Positions 7,696 through 15,898 of a DNA stretch of 54,254 nt are shown one piece after another. The stretch's first letter is position 1; every line of letters starts with the position of its first letter. Location of the stretch: contig NZ_JAJOMB010000037.1 in NCBI RefSeq assembly GCF_021129305.1, forward strand, positions 1 to 54,254, written 5' to 3'. The translations under genes and the position numbers were made by a program. The DNA comes from Kineosporia babensis (GTDB taxonomy: Bacteria > Actinomycetota > Actinomycetes > Actinomycetales > Kineosporiaceae). Below the pieces are notes generated by a model. That model did no database searches. It was not told where the DNA came from and saw only the letters and a program-made list of their open reading frames with translations.

Positions 7696-9813
7696 GTGGA
7701 ACTATTCGACGGTGGAACCAAACACCGATTGCCCCATCTGGTCGGCCCGAAACTGAGCTGGATCGTCGTCCTGCTGGCGATCGTCTTCTCCGGGGTGGCC
7801 CTGTCCGCCCCGATCGCCGCCGAGGAGTCGGACAACGGCGTGGCCAACGTCGCCGCCGACGCCGAGTCCCGGCAGGCCGCCGACCTGCGCGACGAGATGG
7901 GCGGCAGCGACGTCGTCCCGGCGATCGTGGTGATCGACCGCAACGGCCAGCCGCTCACCGAGGACGACCAGAACGTCATCAAGTCGTTCGGGCAGATGCT
8001 GCAGGAGTACTCCGTCGGCGGCGTCCCGGTGTTCCAGCAGCCGTCCGAGGACGGCGAGGCCGCCCTGATCGGCGTTCCGCTGTCGGCCGAGGCCTCCAAC
8101 GACGAGCTCGTCGAGATCGTCGGGCAGATGCGCGAGAAGCTCGACGCCGGGCTCACCGAGGGCCTGCGCGCCCAGGTCACCGGCGGCCCGGCCTTCACCG
8201 TCGACCTGGCCGGCGTGTTCGACGGCGCCGACACCCGGCTGCTGATGTTCACCGCGATCGTGGTCGCCGTCCTGCTGCTGCTGACCTACCGCAGTCCCTG
8301 GCTCTGGCTGGTCCCGCTGGCCGTGGTGGGCATCGCCGACCAGGTGGCGATCACCGTCGTGGCGATCGGCACCAAGATCCTGCCGTTCACCACCGACGGC
8401 GCCTCCGTCGGCATCACCTCGGTCCTGGTCTTCGGCGCCGGCACCAACTACGCCCTGCTGCTGATCGCCCGCTACCGCGAAGAGCTGCGCCGGCACGAGA
8501 ACCGCTACGACGCCATGAAGATCGCCGTCGACCGGGCGGCCCCGGCGATCCTGGCCAGCTCCGGCACCGTCGTCCTGGCCCTGCTGTGCCTGGGCTTCGC
8601 CGAGAGCCCCTCCAGCCGCAACATCGGCCTGGGCGGCGCGCTCGGCATCATCACCGCCGTGGTCTACGCCCTGTTCGTCCTGCCCGCCGCGATGACCGTG
8701 CCCGGCCGCGCCCTGTTCTGGCCGTTCATCCCGAAGGCCGGGCAGGACGCCGGTCCTCGCGCCGGGGCCTGGTGGCGCGTGGCCGAGTTCGTGACCAAGC
8801 GCCCGGTCGTGGTCGGCGCCGCGGCGGTGGTGTTCCTGGCCGTGCTGATGATCCCGCTGACCGGGCTGCGCACCGGCCTTTCGCAGACCGAGCAGTTCCG
8901 CGCCACGCCGGAATCCGTCACCGGGCAGGAGACCCTGGGCGAGCACTTCGCGGCCGGGGTCTCACAGCCGACCATCGTGGTGACCTCCAGCGACAAGGCC
9001 GAGCAGGTCCTGGCCGCGGTCAAGAGCGTCGAAGGGGTGCGCTCGGCCGAGCTGGGGGCCGAGGGTGACGGCCGGACCGTGGTCGAGGCGGTGCTGGGCG
9101 CGGCTCCGGCCACCGACGAGGCATTCGACGTGATCACCGACATCCGGGCCGCCGCCTCGGAGGTGGACCGCGGCGCCCTGGTCGGCGGGACCGACGCCGA
9201 GGCCCTGGACGGCGACCGCAGTGCCGATCGCGACCGCTGGCTGATCATCCCGCTGGTCCTGGCCGTCGTGCTGGCCGTGCTGCTGGCCCTGCTGCGTTCC
9301 GTCGTGGCGGCGATCCTGCTGGTCACCACCGTGGTCGCCACGTACGCCGCGGCCATGGGAGCGGCCTGGGTGGTCTTCACCCAGGTGTTCGACTTCCCGG
9401 CCCTCGACCTGACCGTGCCGCTGCTGGCCTTCCTGTTCCTGGTGGCCCTGGGCGTCGACTACAACATCTTCCTGACCACCCGGGCCAAGGAAGAGGCCGA
9501 GCAGGCAACCGACGACGACGTCTCCCGCGGCCCGATCTCGGTGGCCCTGGCGGTGACCGGTGGGGTGATCACCAGCGCCGGGGTGCTGCTGGCGGCGGTG
9601 TTCGCGGTGCTCGGGGTGCTGCCACTGATCGTCCTCACCCAGATCGGTGTGATCGTCGGCATCGGCGTCCTGCTGGACACCCTGGTGGTGCGCACCGTGC
9701 TGGTGCCGGCCATGGTGACGCTGCTGGGCCGCTGGTTCTGGTGGCCCGGCCACCTGTCCCGCAAGCCGGTGGCACCGGAAGCCAAGCCGGAGAAGGAGAC
9801 CGCAGCGCCGTGA
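7696..9813 (+). CDS. MMPL/RND-family membrane transporter
   Basis: 705 residues from GTG 7696. Layout: TM1, a periplasmic loop of about 150 residues, five TMs with an SSD-like block (SVGITSVLVFGAGTNYALLL), a middle TM after FVTKRPVVVG, a second outside loop, then five TMs with VALGVDYNIFLTTRAKEEAE. The G-x-x-x-x-Y pairs (AGTNY, GVDYN) are the MMPL proton-relay hallmarks. The family is proton-driven and exports lipids, glycolipids or drugs. Divergence from a MarR gene suggests inducible efflux. The start is set by frame and by closeness to TM1; no strong ribosome site is seen. Confidence 0.9.
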   Translation: MELFDGGTKHRLPHLVGPKLSWIVVLLAIVFSGVALSAPIAAEESDNGVANVAADAESRQAADLRDEMGGSDVVPAIVVIDRNGQPLTEDDQNVIKSFGQMLQEYSVGGVPVFQQPSEDGEAALIGVPLSAEASNDELVEIVGQMREKLDAGLTEGLRAQVTGGPAFTVDLAGVFDGADTRLLMFTAIVVAVLLLLTYRSPWLWLVPLAVVGIADQVAITVVAIGTKILPFTTDGASVGITSVLVFGAGTNYALLLIARYREELRRHENRYDAMKIAVDRAAPAILASSGTVVLALLCLGFAESPSSRNIGLGGALGIITAVVYALFVLPAAMTVPGRALFWPFIPKAGQDAGPRAGAWWRVAEFVTKRPVVVGAAAVVFLAVLMIPLTGLRTGLSQTEQFRATPESVTGQETLGEHFAAGVSQPTIVVTSSDKAEQVLAAVKSVEGVRSAELGAEGDGRTVVEAVLGAAPATDEAFDVITDIRAAASEVDRGALVGGTDAEALDGDRSADRDRWLIIPLVLAVVLAVLLALLRSVVAAILLVTTVVATYAAAMGAAWVVFTQVFDFPALDLTVPLLAFLFLVALGVDYNIFLTTRAKEEAEQATDDDVSRGPISVALAVTGGVITSAGVLLAAVFAVLGVLPLIVLTQIGVIVGIGVLLDTLVVRTVLVPAMVTLLGRWFWWPGHLSRKPVAPEAKPEKETAAP

Positions 9814-9818
9814 ACCTG

Positions 9819-9858
9819 CGGGGTGCGGCCGGGGCATTCACGTCCGGGCCGCACTCCG
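9819..9858. terminator. Stem-loop between convergent MMPL and RibD-like genes
   Basis: CGGGGTGCGGCC (9819-9830) pairs with GGCCGCACTCCG (9847-9858), giving a 12-bp stem with one G-T mismatch and a 16-base loop. It overlaps the last codons of the leftward gene and begins 6 bases after the MMPL stop, so it could end transcription in both directions. Confidence 0.6.
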
Positions 9859-10416
9859 CCGGTACTCAGCCATGATCATCCCGGAGTCGAACGTCCGGAC
9901 TTCGATCCGCTGAAAGTCGTCCGGCGAGTAGTCGATCCCACCGAACAGGGGAATCCCGGCGCCCAGCACCACCGGATAGATCTTCAGCACCAGCCGGTCG
10001 ATCTCCGGCAGCACCGCACCGGCCAGCGCACCCCCGCCCGCGATGTAGATCCCGGCGCCGTCCTCGGCCTTCAGTTCCCGCAGACGCTGCAACGGCTCGG
10101 CCGTCACCTCGATCCCCTCGGGCACCTCGCGCTGCCGGCGGGAGGCGATGATCTGCCGCAGATGCCGGTACGGGCTGTCGATGCCCTCTTTCAGCGCCGG
10201 CGTGTATGTCTCCCAGCCCATCAGCACAGTGTCGAACATCGTGGTGGTCGCCTTCACCCCCACCGCGTCCTGGATGTGAGTCGGGATGGCGTCGGTGTAT
10301 TCGTGCATGAGGACCTGCAGGTGGTCGCCCTCGACCGGGAAGGCGTCGAACGTGCCGTCCGGGGCCGCGATCCGGCCGTCCAGGCTGACCCCTACGTAGT
10401 ACGTCGCTTCGCGCAT
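9838..10416 (-). CDS. Dihydrofolate reductase-like (RibD C-terminal domain) protein
   Basis: 192 residues from ATG 10416 (MREATYYVGVSLDGRIAAPD). The N-terminal strand ending S-L-D-G-x-I-A, then VLMGWETYTPAL and the GAGIYIAGGGALAGAVLPEI NADPH-binding block followed by LVLKIYPVVLGAGIPLF, are the RibD_C/YwjB pattern. Family members are NAD(P)H reductases, often of unknown substrate. The gene diverges from a TetR regulator across a 49-bp operator, so it is most likely that regulator's main target. Confidence 0.9.
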   Translation of the reverse strand: MREATYYVGVSLDGRIAAPDGTFDAFPVEGDHLQVLMHEYTDAIPTHIQDAVGVKATTTMFDTVLMGWETYTPALKEGIDSPYRHLRQIIASRRQREVPEGIEVTAEPLQRLRELKAEDGAGIYIAGGGALAGAVLPEIDRLVLKIYPVVLGAGIPLFGGIDYSPDDFQRIEVRTFDSGMIMAEYRRSAART

Positions 10417-10426
10417 GACCCGTCCA

Positions 10427-10475
10427 ATCACTACGCCTGTTGTGGTTGAAGGTAAACTACAACAGCCGTAGTGAT
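10427..10475. promoter_or_regulatory. Large inverted-repeat operator between RibD-like and TetR genes
   Basis: Two 21-base arms (10427-10447 and 10455-10475) pair with only two mismatches around a 7-base spacer. Each arm holds ATCACTACG and TGTTGT or its complement. It fills the intergenic gap and is the expected binding site of the divergent TetR protein for both genes. The size would fit two TetR dimers. Confidence 0.8.
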
Positions 10476-10492
10476 TCGTCTACGCTGCCGGC

Positions 10493-11068
10493 ATGGCACG
10501 GAACGAGGCGCGACGTCAGGCCCTGAGCGATGCAGGTCTGCAGGTGCTGGCCACGCAAGGAGCACGCGGCCTCACCCATCGGGCGGTCGATGCCGCCGCA
10601 GACGTACCAGCCGGCACCACCTCGAACTACTTTCGCACCCGGGATGCCCTGATCGCGGGCCTGGTCGACCGGATCGGGGAGCGGCTGGCCCCGGCGCCGG
10701 AGGTGCTCGCGGAGGTCGGAACCCAGGAACCGACCAAGGAGCTGTTCGCCGAATACCTGCGCGACATCGTCCGTAGGCTCTTGAATGCCCCCGAAGCCAC
10801 CCTCGCCCTGATCGAACTGCGCCTCGAAGCCCGCCGCCGTCCCGAGGTGGCCGACGCGCTCACCGCCTGGCAGCGTCAGGGATTCGCCGCCGACGTGGCC
10901 TTCAACCAGAAGGCGGGCCTGCCCGGTACCGCGCAGGACATCGCCCTGTTCCACTACGCGATCGAAGGCCTGGTCCTGGACCGGCTGACCACCCCGATCG
11001 ACCCGCAGACCTCCACCGACGAGATCGTGCAGACCCTCGTCGAGCGTCTGCTGCCGGGCCCTGCGTAG
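10493..11068 (+). CDS. TetR-family transcriptional regulator
   Basis: 191 residues. The N-terminal HTH at residues 8-52 (RQALSDAGLQVLATQGARG, then HRAVDAAADVPAGTTSNYF) is close to the TetR consensus, with the recognition helix ending in SNYF. It is followed by a helical ligand domain (LRDIVRRLLNAPEATLALIE, LEARRRPEVADALTAWQ, DIALFHYAIEGLVLDRL) like TetR_C_17/TetR_C_6 members. It diverges from the RibD-like reductase across the palindrome at 10427-10475, which it probably binds to repress both genes until a ligand, perhaps the reductase's substrate, appears. Confidence 0.9.
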   Translation: MARNEARRQALSDAGLQVLATQGARGLTHRAVDAAADVPAGTTSNYFRTRDALIAGLVDRIGERLAPAPEVLAEVGTQEPTKELFAEYLRDIVRRLLNAPEATLALIELRLEARRRPEVADALTAWQRQGFAADVAFNQKAGLPGTAQDIALFHYAIEGLVLDRLTTPIDPQTSTDEIVQTLVERLLPGPA

Positions 11069-11098
11069 CTCCATCGGGCCGTACAGCAGACTGGTCCG

Positions 11099-12664
11099 AT
11101 GCTCCCCGCACGCCGTGACCTGTTCCGTCTTGCCCTCGCCGCCCCGATCGTCCCACTGGTTGCGGCCGGTTGCGGCGGGCGAGCGGTGGAGAACAGCGCG
11201 AACACGAGCATGGAAGGCAGCGCCGGGCGCCTGCTGCCCAGTCAGGCCCCGCTCCCGAAGCCGTTCCAGCGCGCTCTGCCGCTGCCACCCGTCCTCAAGC
11301 CGGTTCGTACTGACGCAGACACCGATTACTACGAGATCACCCAGAAGGCCGCCACCGCGCAGATCCTTGACGATCTGCCGACCGAGATCTGGGGCTACGA
11401 AGGCACATTCCCGGGCCCGACGATCATTTCCCGGCGCGGCCGGCGAACCGTGGTGCAGCACACCAACGAACTGCCCGTGCCGGTGGTGGTACACCTGCAC
11501 GGCGGACGGGTCGCGGCCGACCAGGACGGCTATCCCACCGACTACCTGCATCCGGTCAGCGGCCGGGTCGCCGACAGCCACGGCAAGGGACTCAACGGCG
11601 AACAGGGCTCCCGCGACTACGTTTACGACATCGACCAGCCCGCCGCCACGCTCTGGTACCACGATCACCGCATGGATTTCACCGGGCCGCAGGTGTATCG
11701 CGGTCTGGCCGGTTTCCATCTGATTACGGACGATGTGGAACAGTCTCTGGGGCTGCCGTCGGGGGAGCGGGACATCCCTTTGATGATCGCGGACCGCTCG
11801 TTCGCGGCCGATGGTTCGCTCGCCTATCCGTCCGTGGATGGTTCTCTACTGGGGACGCCCGGGGTCACCGCGGATTTCATGAGCGGCGTTCTGGGGGACT
11901 GCGTTCTGGTCAACGGCTCGCCATGGCCGGTGCTGGAGGTCGAGGCGGTGCGCTACCGCTTCCGGATCCTGAATGCCGCCAACGCCCGGCGTTTTCGGCT
12001 GCGCCTGGACGACGGGCCCTCGTTCGTCCAGATCGGCAGCGATCAGGGCCTGCTGTCCGAGCCGGTGACGCTGGAACGGATCGACGTGGCCCAGGGCGAG
12101 CGGTTCGACGTGGTGGTGGACTTCTCCGAGTACTCGGCCGGCACCCGGATCACCATGGTCAACGAGCGCGGGGAAGGCACAACGGCGCAGGTCATGCAGT
12201 TCGTGGTGAGCGGGCCGGGTAAGGACGACAGCCGGATGCCGTCGCGGTTGGCCGAGCTGGAGGTGCTGAGCGAGGCGGACGTGGTGGCCACCCGGGAGTT
12301 CACCTTCCGGCGGGGCGGGGCCGAGGCTCATGGCATGTCGTTGTGGACGGTGAACGGCGAGGCGTTCGATCCGGAGCGGGTGCTGGCGCAGATCAAGGTG
12401 GGCACGGTGGAACGCTGGCGGGTGATCTCGCAGAACAACGAGCACCCCTTCCACGTGCACCTGGGCGCATTCCAGGTGCTCGGCAGCTCAGGTGGCACGG
12501 CCGGGCGCTCGGACGTGGGCTGGAAGGACACCGTCAACCTGGACAACGGTGGCCAGGCCGACCTGCTGGTGCGCTTCGAGGAGCACCAGGGGCTGGCCGT
12601 GCTGCACTGCCACAACCTGGAGCACGAGGACATGATGATGATGGCGAACTTCGAGGTTGTGTGA
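11099..12664 (+). CDS. Secreted multicopper oxidase (bilirubin oxidase/CotA/SufI-like)
   Basis: 521 residues. The N-terminus RRDLFRLALAAPIVPLVAAGC combines a twin-arginine motif with a lipobox (Cys25), so it is exported folded and probably lipid-anchored. All copper motifs are present: HLHG (132-135), WYHDH (186-190), HPFHVH (449-454), and HCHNLEHEDMM from residue 503 with Met as probable T1 axial ligand. Three cupredoxin domains fit the length. By family it oxidises phenols, bilirubin-like compounds or metal ions with O2 at the cell surface. It lies 30 bases after the TetR gene in the same direction, and co-transcription is possible. Physiological substrate unknown. Confidence 0.93.
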   Translation: MLPARRDLFRLALAAPIVPLVAAGCGGRAVENSANTSMEGSAGRLLPSQAPLPKPFQRALPLPPVLKPVRTDADTDYYEITQKAATAQILDDLPTEIWGYEGTFPGPTIISRRGRRTVVQHTNELPVPVVVHLHGGRVAADQDGYPTDYLHPVSGRVADSHGKGLNGEQGSRDYVYDIDQPAATLWYHDHRMDFTGPQVYRGLAGFHLITDDVEQSLGLPSGERDIPLMIADRSFAADGSLAYPSVDGSLLGTPGVTADFMSGVLGDCVLVNGSPWPVLEVEAVRYRFRILNAANARRFRLRLDDGPSFVQIGSDQGLLSEPVTLERIDVAQGERFDVVVDFSEYSAGTRITMVNERGEGTTAQVMQFVVSGPGKDDSRMPSRLAELEVLSEADVVATREFTFRRGGAEAHGMSLWTVNGEAFDPERVLAQIKVGTVERWRVISQNNEHPFHVHLGAFQVLGSSGGTAGRSDVGWKDTVNLDNGGQADLLVRFEEHQGLAVLHCHNLEHEDMMMMANFEVV

Positions 12665-12788
12665 CTGACCTGTAAGAACTACCTACCCAGAGGTTCCTGG
12701 CTAACATTCGGCCGACCACGCCAGCCACGTTCTTCCTTGCGAGATCAGCAGACCGTTTCCAGAACGACATGATCAAGGAGATGACGCC

Positions 12789-13013
12789 GTGGCGTCTGGC
12801 CCCTGCCTGATCTATCTGGGCGCTTACGAGACTGACCTCGCCGTGGTGCGCTCAACCTGGTCGGCCACCCTGGTAGAGACAGGGGTGGCCGACCAGGCCT
12901 GGGTACAAGCAGGCGAATCTACCCAGGGCAACCTGAACGGCCTTCAATTGATGGCAGTGCCCGGTGCCCCCGATCTCGCACATGCGAGGACGGGGGCGGC
13001 CAGGGACGTGTAG
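12789..13013 (+). CDS. Possible small protein overlapping a structured RNA region
   Basis: A 74-residue frame beginning MASGPCLIYLGAYETD, with GTG start and AAGGAG eight bases before it, a good ribosome site. Its stop abuts the stop of the convergent coiled-coil gene. Against it: about one quarter of third positions are A/T, well above its neighbours, and the DNA holds three strong stem-loops that would explain the sequence without translation. No family recognised. Confidence 0.35.
   Translation: MASGPCLIYLGAYETDLAVVRSTWSATLVETGVADQAWVQAGESTQGNLNGLQLMAVPGAPDLAHARTGAARDV
12856..12997 (+). ncRNA. Candidate structured RNA: three consecutive strong stem-loops
   Basis: Hairpin 1: 12856-12870 pairs perfectly over 15 bp with 12883-12897 (arm CCTGGTCGGCCACCC, 12-base loop). 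Hairpin 2 starts on the very next base: CCTGGGTA 12898-12905 with TACCCAGG 12920-12927. Hairpin 3: GCCCCCG 12966-12972 with CGGGGGC 12991-12997, plus an inner CTCGC/GCGAG helix and a four-base loop. Stacked helices this regular are unusual in coding DNA. It may be a small RNA, a 3' UTR element of the oxidase gene or a complex terminator. Strand is not certain. Confidence 0.45.
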
Positions 13014-13559
13014 CTACTTCTTCGGGAACTCGCCGGTCGCAAGATCGGTGATCATCTGGATGATCCGCTGGCTGTCCGAGCGCAACCCCCGCGTCTCGGC
13101 CTGCAGTTCAACTATGTTGGCCTGCAGCCTCTCTTGTCCGGCCTGCAGCTGGCCTACGTCGGTTCGCAGATTGTCTTGTCCGGCCTGCAGCTGGCCTACG
13201 TCGGTTCGCAGGCTGTCTTGTCCGGCCTGCAGCTGGCCTACGTCGGTTCGCAGGCTGTCTTGTCCGGCCTGCAGCTGGCCTACGTCGGTTCGCAGACCGT
13301 CCTGCCCGGCCTGCAGCTTCTCCTGTCCGGCCTGAAGACCGGCAAGCTGAGCCGAATGCTCTTTCAGCAGGACCGTGTGCTCGTCTAGTGTCGAACTGAC
13401 ACTACCGAGAAGCACCCCATGATCGATCTGACGCCGCAATACCGCTGCCTGCGTTCCCATCATGGCGATGAGAGTACCCTCGCGCGCGGTCACTTTCCCA
13501 TCCTCGATGCCCACCACCTGCTCCACAACGGCCATCCGGCTCTCCAGACTCAACTGCAC
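13014..13559 (-). CDS. Coiled-coil protein with 14-residue tandem repeats
   Basis: 181 residues from GTG 13559 (AAGGGG nine bases upstream); ATG 13535 is an alternative. Residues 1-60 contain a helix rich in Val/Met (MAVVEQVVGIEDGKVTAREG). The middle is four to five copies of LQAGQDSLRTDVGQ, exactly two heptads per repeat, so a long parallel or trimeric coiled coil is expected. The tail (ETRGLRSDSQRIIQMITDL) continues the helix. No signal peptide or membrane segment. The repeat number is likely to vary by slippage in the 42-bp DNA repeat. Function unknown; spacer or oligomerisation protein is a guess. Confidence 0.72.
   Translation of the reverse strand: MQLSLESRMAVVEQVVGIEDGKVTAREGTLIAMMGTQAAVLRRQIDHGVLLGSVSSTLDEHTVLLKEHSAQLAGLQAGQEKLQAGQDGLRTDVGQLQAGQDSLRTDVGQLQAGQDSLRTDVGQLQAGQDNLRTDVGQLQAGQERLQANIVELQAETRGLRSDSQRIIQMITDLATGEFPKK
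13133..13300. repeat. Four 42-bp tandem repeats inside the coiled-coil gene
   Basis: The unit begins CTTGTCCGGCCTGCAGCTGG and recurs at 13133, 13175, 13217 and 13259, with a degenerate copy from 13301. Copies differ at only one to three bases. Unit length is a multiple of three, so changes in copy number keep the frame. Confidence 0.95.
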
Positions 13560-14256
13560 CAAAATCCACCCCTTCGGCGCTCCCCGATCGGCCACCGCCC
13601 CAAGACGCGATGGCCGCAATCCGGCACAGTGTGGACACTCCCGCGTGCCCTGGTGGCAGTTTCCCGATCTGTCACCCCTTGTGCCGAATCAGAAATATCC
13701 CACACCGTTCGCGATAATGCCAAATCATCTTTCGGGCTCTCCCTCTCCCAGACATCCCAACGCGGCCTTGAATACAATTGCAGTGCAAGCACTCCTGTCC
13801 AAGGCAATGAGCCGGCCAAACAACGGCCGTGGAGAAGGCCCCTGCGGATGAGTGGCCAGCGGGCACAGGGCCAGGACGACGGGTGACTGGTCGCCGTCGC
13901 GGGTGAAATTGTCGGCTTGCGCTGGCGTGTTCTCGTGCCGTGCAGGATGTCCGTCGAGCTTGTCTGATTGATCAGGGCATCTGCCGTTGTACTCCGCGTG
14001 ACCTGTCCCGAGCACTGAATTCGTGCGCGCCGCCCCGATGGTGGCGGCCAGTAAGGCCGCCTGCTTCGCACGAAGTCCGTCCAGCTCGCGCGCGTTCCCG
14101 GACGCGGGAAGATCAGTGGCGAATGCAGCCCAAGGCTCCCGGCAGGACCACCGCCGCCAGGAGGGCTGGGGAGCCGGGGACGAACAGCGCGAAGATCATG
14201 CCGGCGGCCAGGAGCATGGGATGCCTCAGCGACGACGTCGCATACCGAACAGGATC
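13560..14256. other. Gene-poor interval
   Basis: About 700 bases between the coiled-coil gene and the GlxA-like regulator. Open frames here lack third-position bias and ribosome sites. A short A/T-richer stretch (13660-13800) could carry promoter activity for either side. The only candidate gene is the small hydrophobic peptide at 14113-14217. Confidence 0.5.
14113..14217 (-). CDS. Possible 34-residue membrane peptide
   Basis: MLLAAGMIFALFVPG opens a 34-residue frame that is almost one hydrophobic helix with a Pro-Gly kink and ends GCIRH. GAGG lies six bases before ATG 14217. Length, hydrophobicity and a basic end fit small membrane proteins, but no homologue is recognised and it may be debris of a larger gene. 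It sits downstream of the GlxA-like gene on the same strand, about 40 bases away. Confidence 0.35.
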   Translation of the reverse strand: MLLAAGMIFALFVPGSPALLAAVVLPGALGCIRH

Positions 14257-15255
14257 TCAGACGGCCTTGCCCGGCCGGTCGAGTGATGGCCCGCGGAAGA
14301 AGGTGCGCCGATACTCACGGGGCGGGACCCCGCGGTGCCGGACGAACTGATCTCGCAGTGAGGCGCTGCTTGTGTACCCGACGAGCTGAGCGATGCGTTC
14401 CACCGAAAAGTCCGTCGTCTCGAGGAGTTCCTCGGCCTGGTTCAGACGCTGGCCTTTCAGCCAGGCGTGCGGTGAGGTGCCGGTCGCCTGCTTGAACCGG
14501 CGCAGGAAGGTGCGGCGGCTGGTCATGGCGCGGGCCGCGAGCTGGTCGACGGATGGTCGACGGTCGAGGTTCTTGCGGGCCCAGGCAAGGACCTCGTCCA
14601 GAGCCTGGTCGTGAGAGCCGGAGGGAACGGGGGCATGCAGGTACTGCGCCTGGCCGCCGGCCCGGTGCGGCGGGGTGACCAGGTGGCGGGCAATGCGGTT
14701 GGCCACGGTGGCCCCGTGGTGGGCGCGCATCAGGTACAGACTGAGGTCGAACCCGGCGGTGGCTCCGGCACCGGTGGAGATCTGGCCATGGTCGATGTAC
14801 AGCGCATCGCGCCGGACTGTGACCTGGGGAAAAGTGGCCGCCATCTCATCGGCGTACTGCCAGTGGGTGGTCGCTTCCAGTCCGTCGAGAAGACCGGCCG
14901 CGGCCAGTAGGAAGGAACCCACACAGTGGCCGGCGATGAGCGTTCCTCGTTCGTGGGCGGTCTTCAGGGCCTGCACCACGGAGCCGTCGAGGTCCTCGCG
15001 GAAGCCGATTCCGGGTAGCACCATGATCAGTTCCGCCTCGGCGAACGCGTCAAGTCCTCGTTCGACGTTCAGGCTCAGCCCGCCGTCGGTCCGCAGGGTT
15101 CCTGGTCGGCGGGCGCAGAGGGTCAGCTCGATGGTGGGCAGGCCGGGGCGCTGATCGAGGACGCCGCTGGGAGCGAACACTCCGCTGACCACGCCCAGGC
15201 CCAGTGCGGTCGCGCCTTGGGGGACGTAAGCGACCACGCGGTGGAAAGCGTTCAC
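14257..15255 (-). CDS. GlxA-family regulator: DJ-1/PfpI domain plus AraC HTH
   Basis: 332 residues from GTG 15255. Residues 1-190 are a DJ-1/PfpI-like fold: FHRVVAYVPQGATALGLGVV, ELIMVLPGIGF, then the elbow IAGHCVGSFLLAAAGLLDG with Cys, and THWQYADEMAATFP. The C-terminal 110 residues hold a double AraC HTH (SVDQLAARAMTSRRTFLRRF, then ERIAQLVGYTSSASLRDQF and GVPPREYRRTF). The GlxA type senses small molecules through the first domain and activates transcription. The upstream region to 15500 is degraded. The start is chosen by where the first strand begins; there is no strong ribosome site, so it may be a few codons off. Confidence 0.88.
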   Translation of the reverse strand: MNAFHRVVAYVPQGATALGLGVVSGVFAPSGVLDQRPGLPTIELTLCARRPGTLRTDGGLSLNVERGLDAFAEAELIMVLPGIGFREDLDGSVVQALKTAHERGTLIAGHCVGSFLLAAAGLLDGLEATTHWQYADEMAATFPQVTVRRDALYIDHGQISTGAGATAGFDLSLYLMRAHHGATVANRIARHLVTPPHRAGGQAQYLHAPVPSGSHDQALDEVLAWARKNLDRRPSVDQLAARAMTSRRTFLRRFKQATGTSPHAWLKGQRLNQAEELLETTDFSVERIAQLVGYTSSASLRDQFVRHRGVPPREYRRTFFRGPSLDRPGKAV

Positions 15256-15499
15256 AGCGCATCGTGGCACGAAACCCTCGATCAATGGCGAACAGGACTC
15301 TGTTCGCCCTTCGAGGGGACCGGCATGCTCGAAGGCGGCGGCCATTGCGGCTGTCACCTGGTGATGAACCGGAGGCGTTCGGCTGAGCTCGTGGAGGGGA
15401 CGAGCAGGCCGGACCCGTCCGAGGACTGACAAGGACCACGGCCCGGTCTCGCGGGCGATCCGGGTGGCCGGCGCCCGGTGCTGTCTCGTGGTCGGTGCG

Positions 15500-15730
15500 G
15501 CCCAGGCTCCGCCATGCCGGAAATTTGCGTACGCCTGCGGGTTTCCGGTGCTCAGGCGATACGGCGGCCAGCCCTCGAAGTTCTCCTTCGGCACGGTGGC
15601 GCCCTTGAGCTTCGGTGCCGCCGGATTCGCGATCTGGGTGGTGAACCGCCTCGGGTCGAAACTGGCGCTGTTTGATCCCGGACAGCCGCAGGACGCCGAC
15701 CAGGAGCAGGCTGGTCAGGCCGGCGCTCAT
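15500..15730 (-). pseudogene. N-terminal fragment of an alpha/beta-hydrolase (esterase-like), frameshifted
   Basis: ATG 15730 starts MSAGLTSLLLVGVLRLSGIK. At an AAA run (15659-15661) the frame slips by one base and continues FDPRRFTTQIANPAAP, NFEGWPPYRLS and ANFRHGGAW. 'DGWPxYxLSP then HGGAY' is the N-terminal signature of actinobacterial HSL-type (alpha/beta-hydrolase 3) esterases, the HGG being the oxyanion hole. Everything after HGG, including the G-x-S-x-G elbow, is gone. The start overlaps the stop of the preceding reductase fragment as ATGA, so a coupled two-gene operon once stood here. Confidence 0.6.
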
Positions 15731-15897
15731 GACTGAGGCGCCTGGTACGAGTCGGACCGGAACTCCTCGAGCAGCGAGGGACCGCTGGTGCTCCAGCCGA
15801 ACGTCGCGCGGGCCTTCTCCGAACTGAGCGGGGCCGACGACTGCAGCGCTGCCATCGGGCCCATCGTCGCCTGCGACCCCTGGGAGCGTTGTTGCTC
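15727..15897 (-). pseudogene. C-terminal fragment of an SDR/NAD-epimerase-type protein
   Basis: The last 40 codons read LSSEKARATFGWSTSGPSLL then EEFRSDSYQAPQS and TGA. 'Ser-x-Lys-Ala-Arg-x-x-x-Gly-Trp-x-x' is the C-terminal signature of extended SDR (NAD-dependent epimerase/dehydratase) proteins. The Rossmann domain is missing; the frame runs into the end of the LuxR-type gene. Third positions are G/C-rich, so the loss looks recent. Confidence 0.55.
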
Positions 15898-15898
15898 G

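Noticed and set aside
12789-13013. Confident call of a 74-residue protein
   Set aside because: Good ribosome site but weak codon bias and three strong hairpins in the same DNA; kept only at low confidence.
13133-13300. Regular repeats as a CRISPR array
   Set aside because: The 42-bp units are contiguous without spacers, in frame, and encode a heptad coiled coil.
13550-14071. 173-codon minus-strand frame
   Set aside because: No third-position bias, no ribosome site, Arg/Pro/Ser-rich shadow composition.
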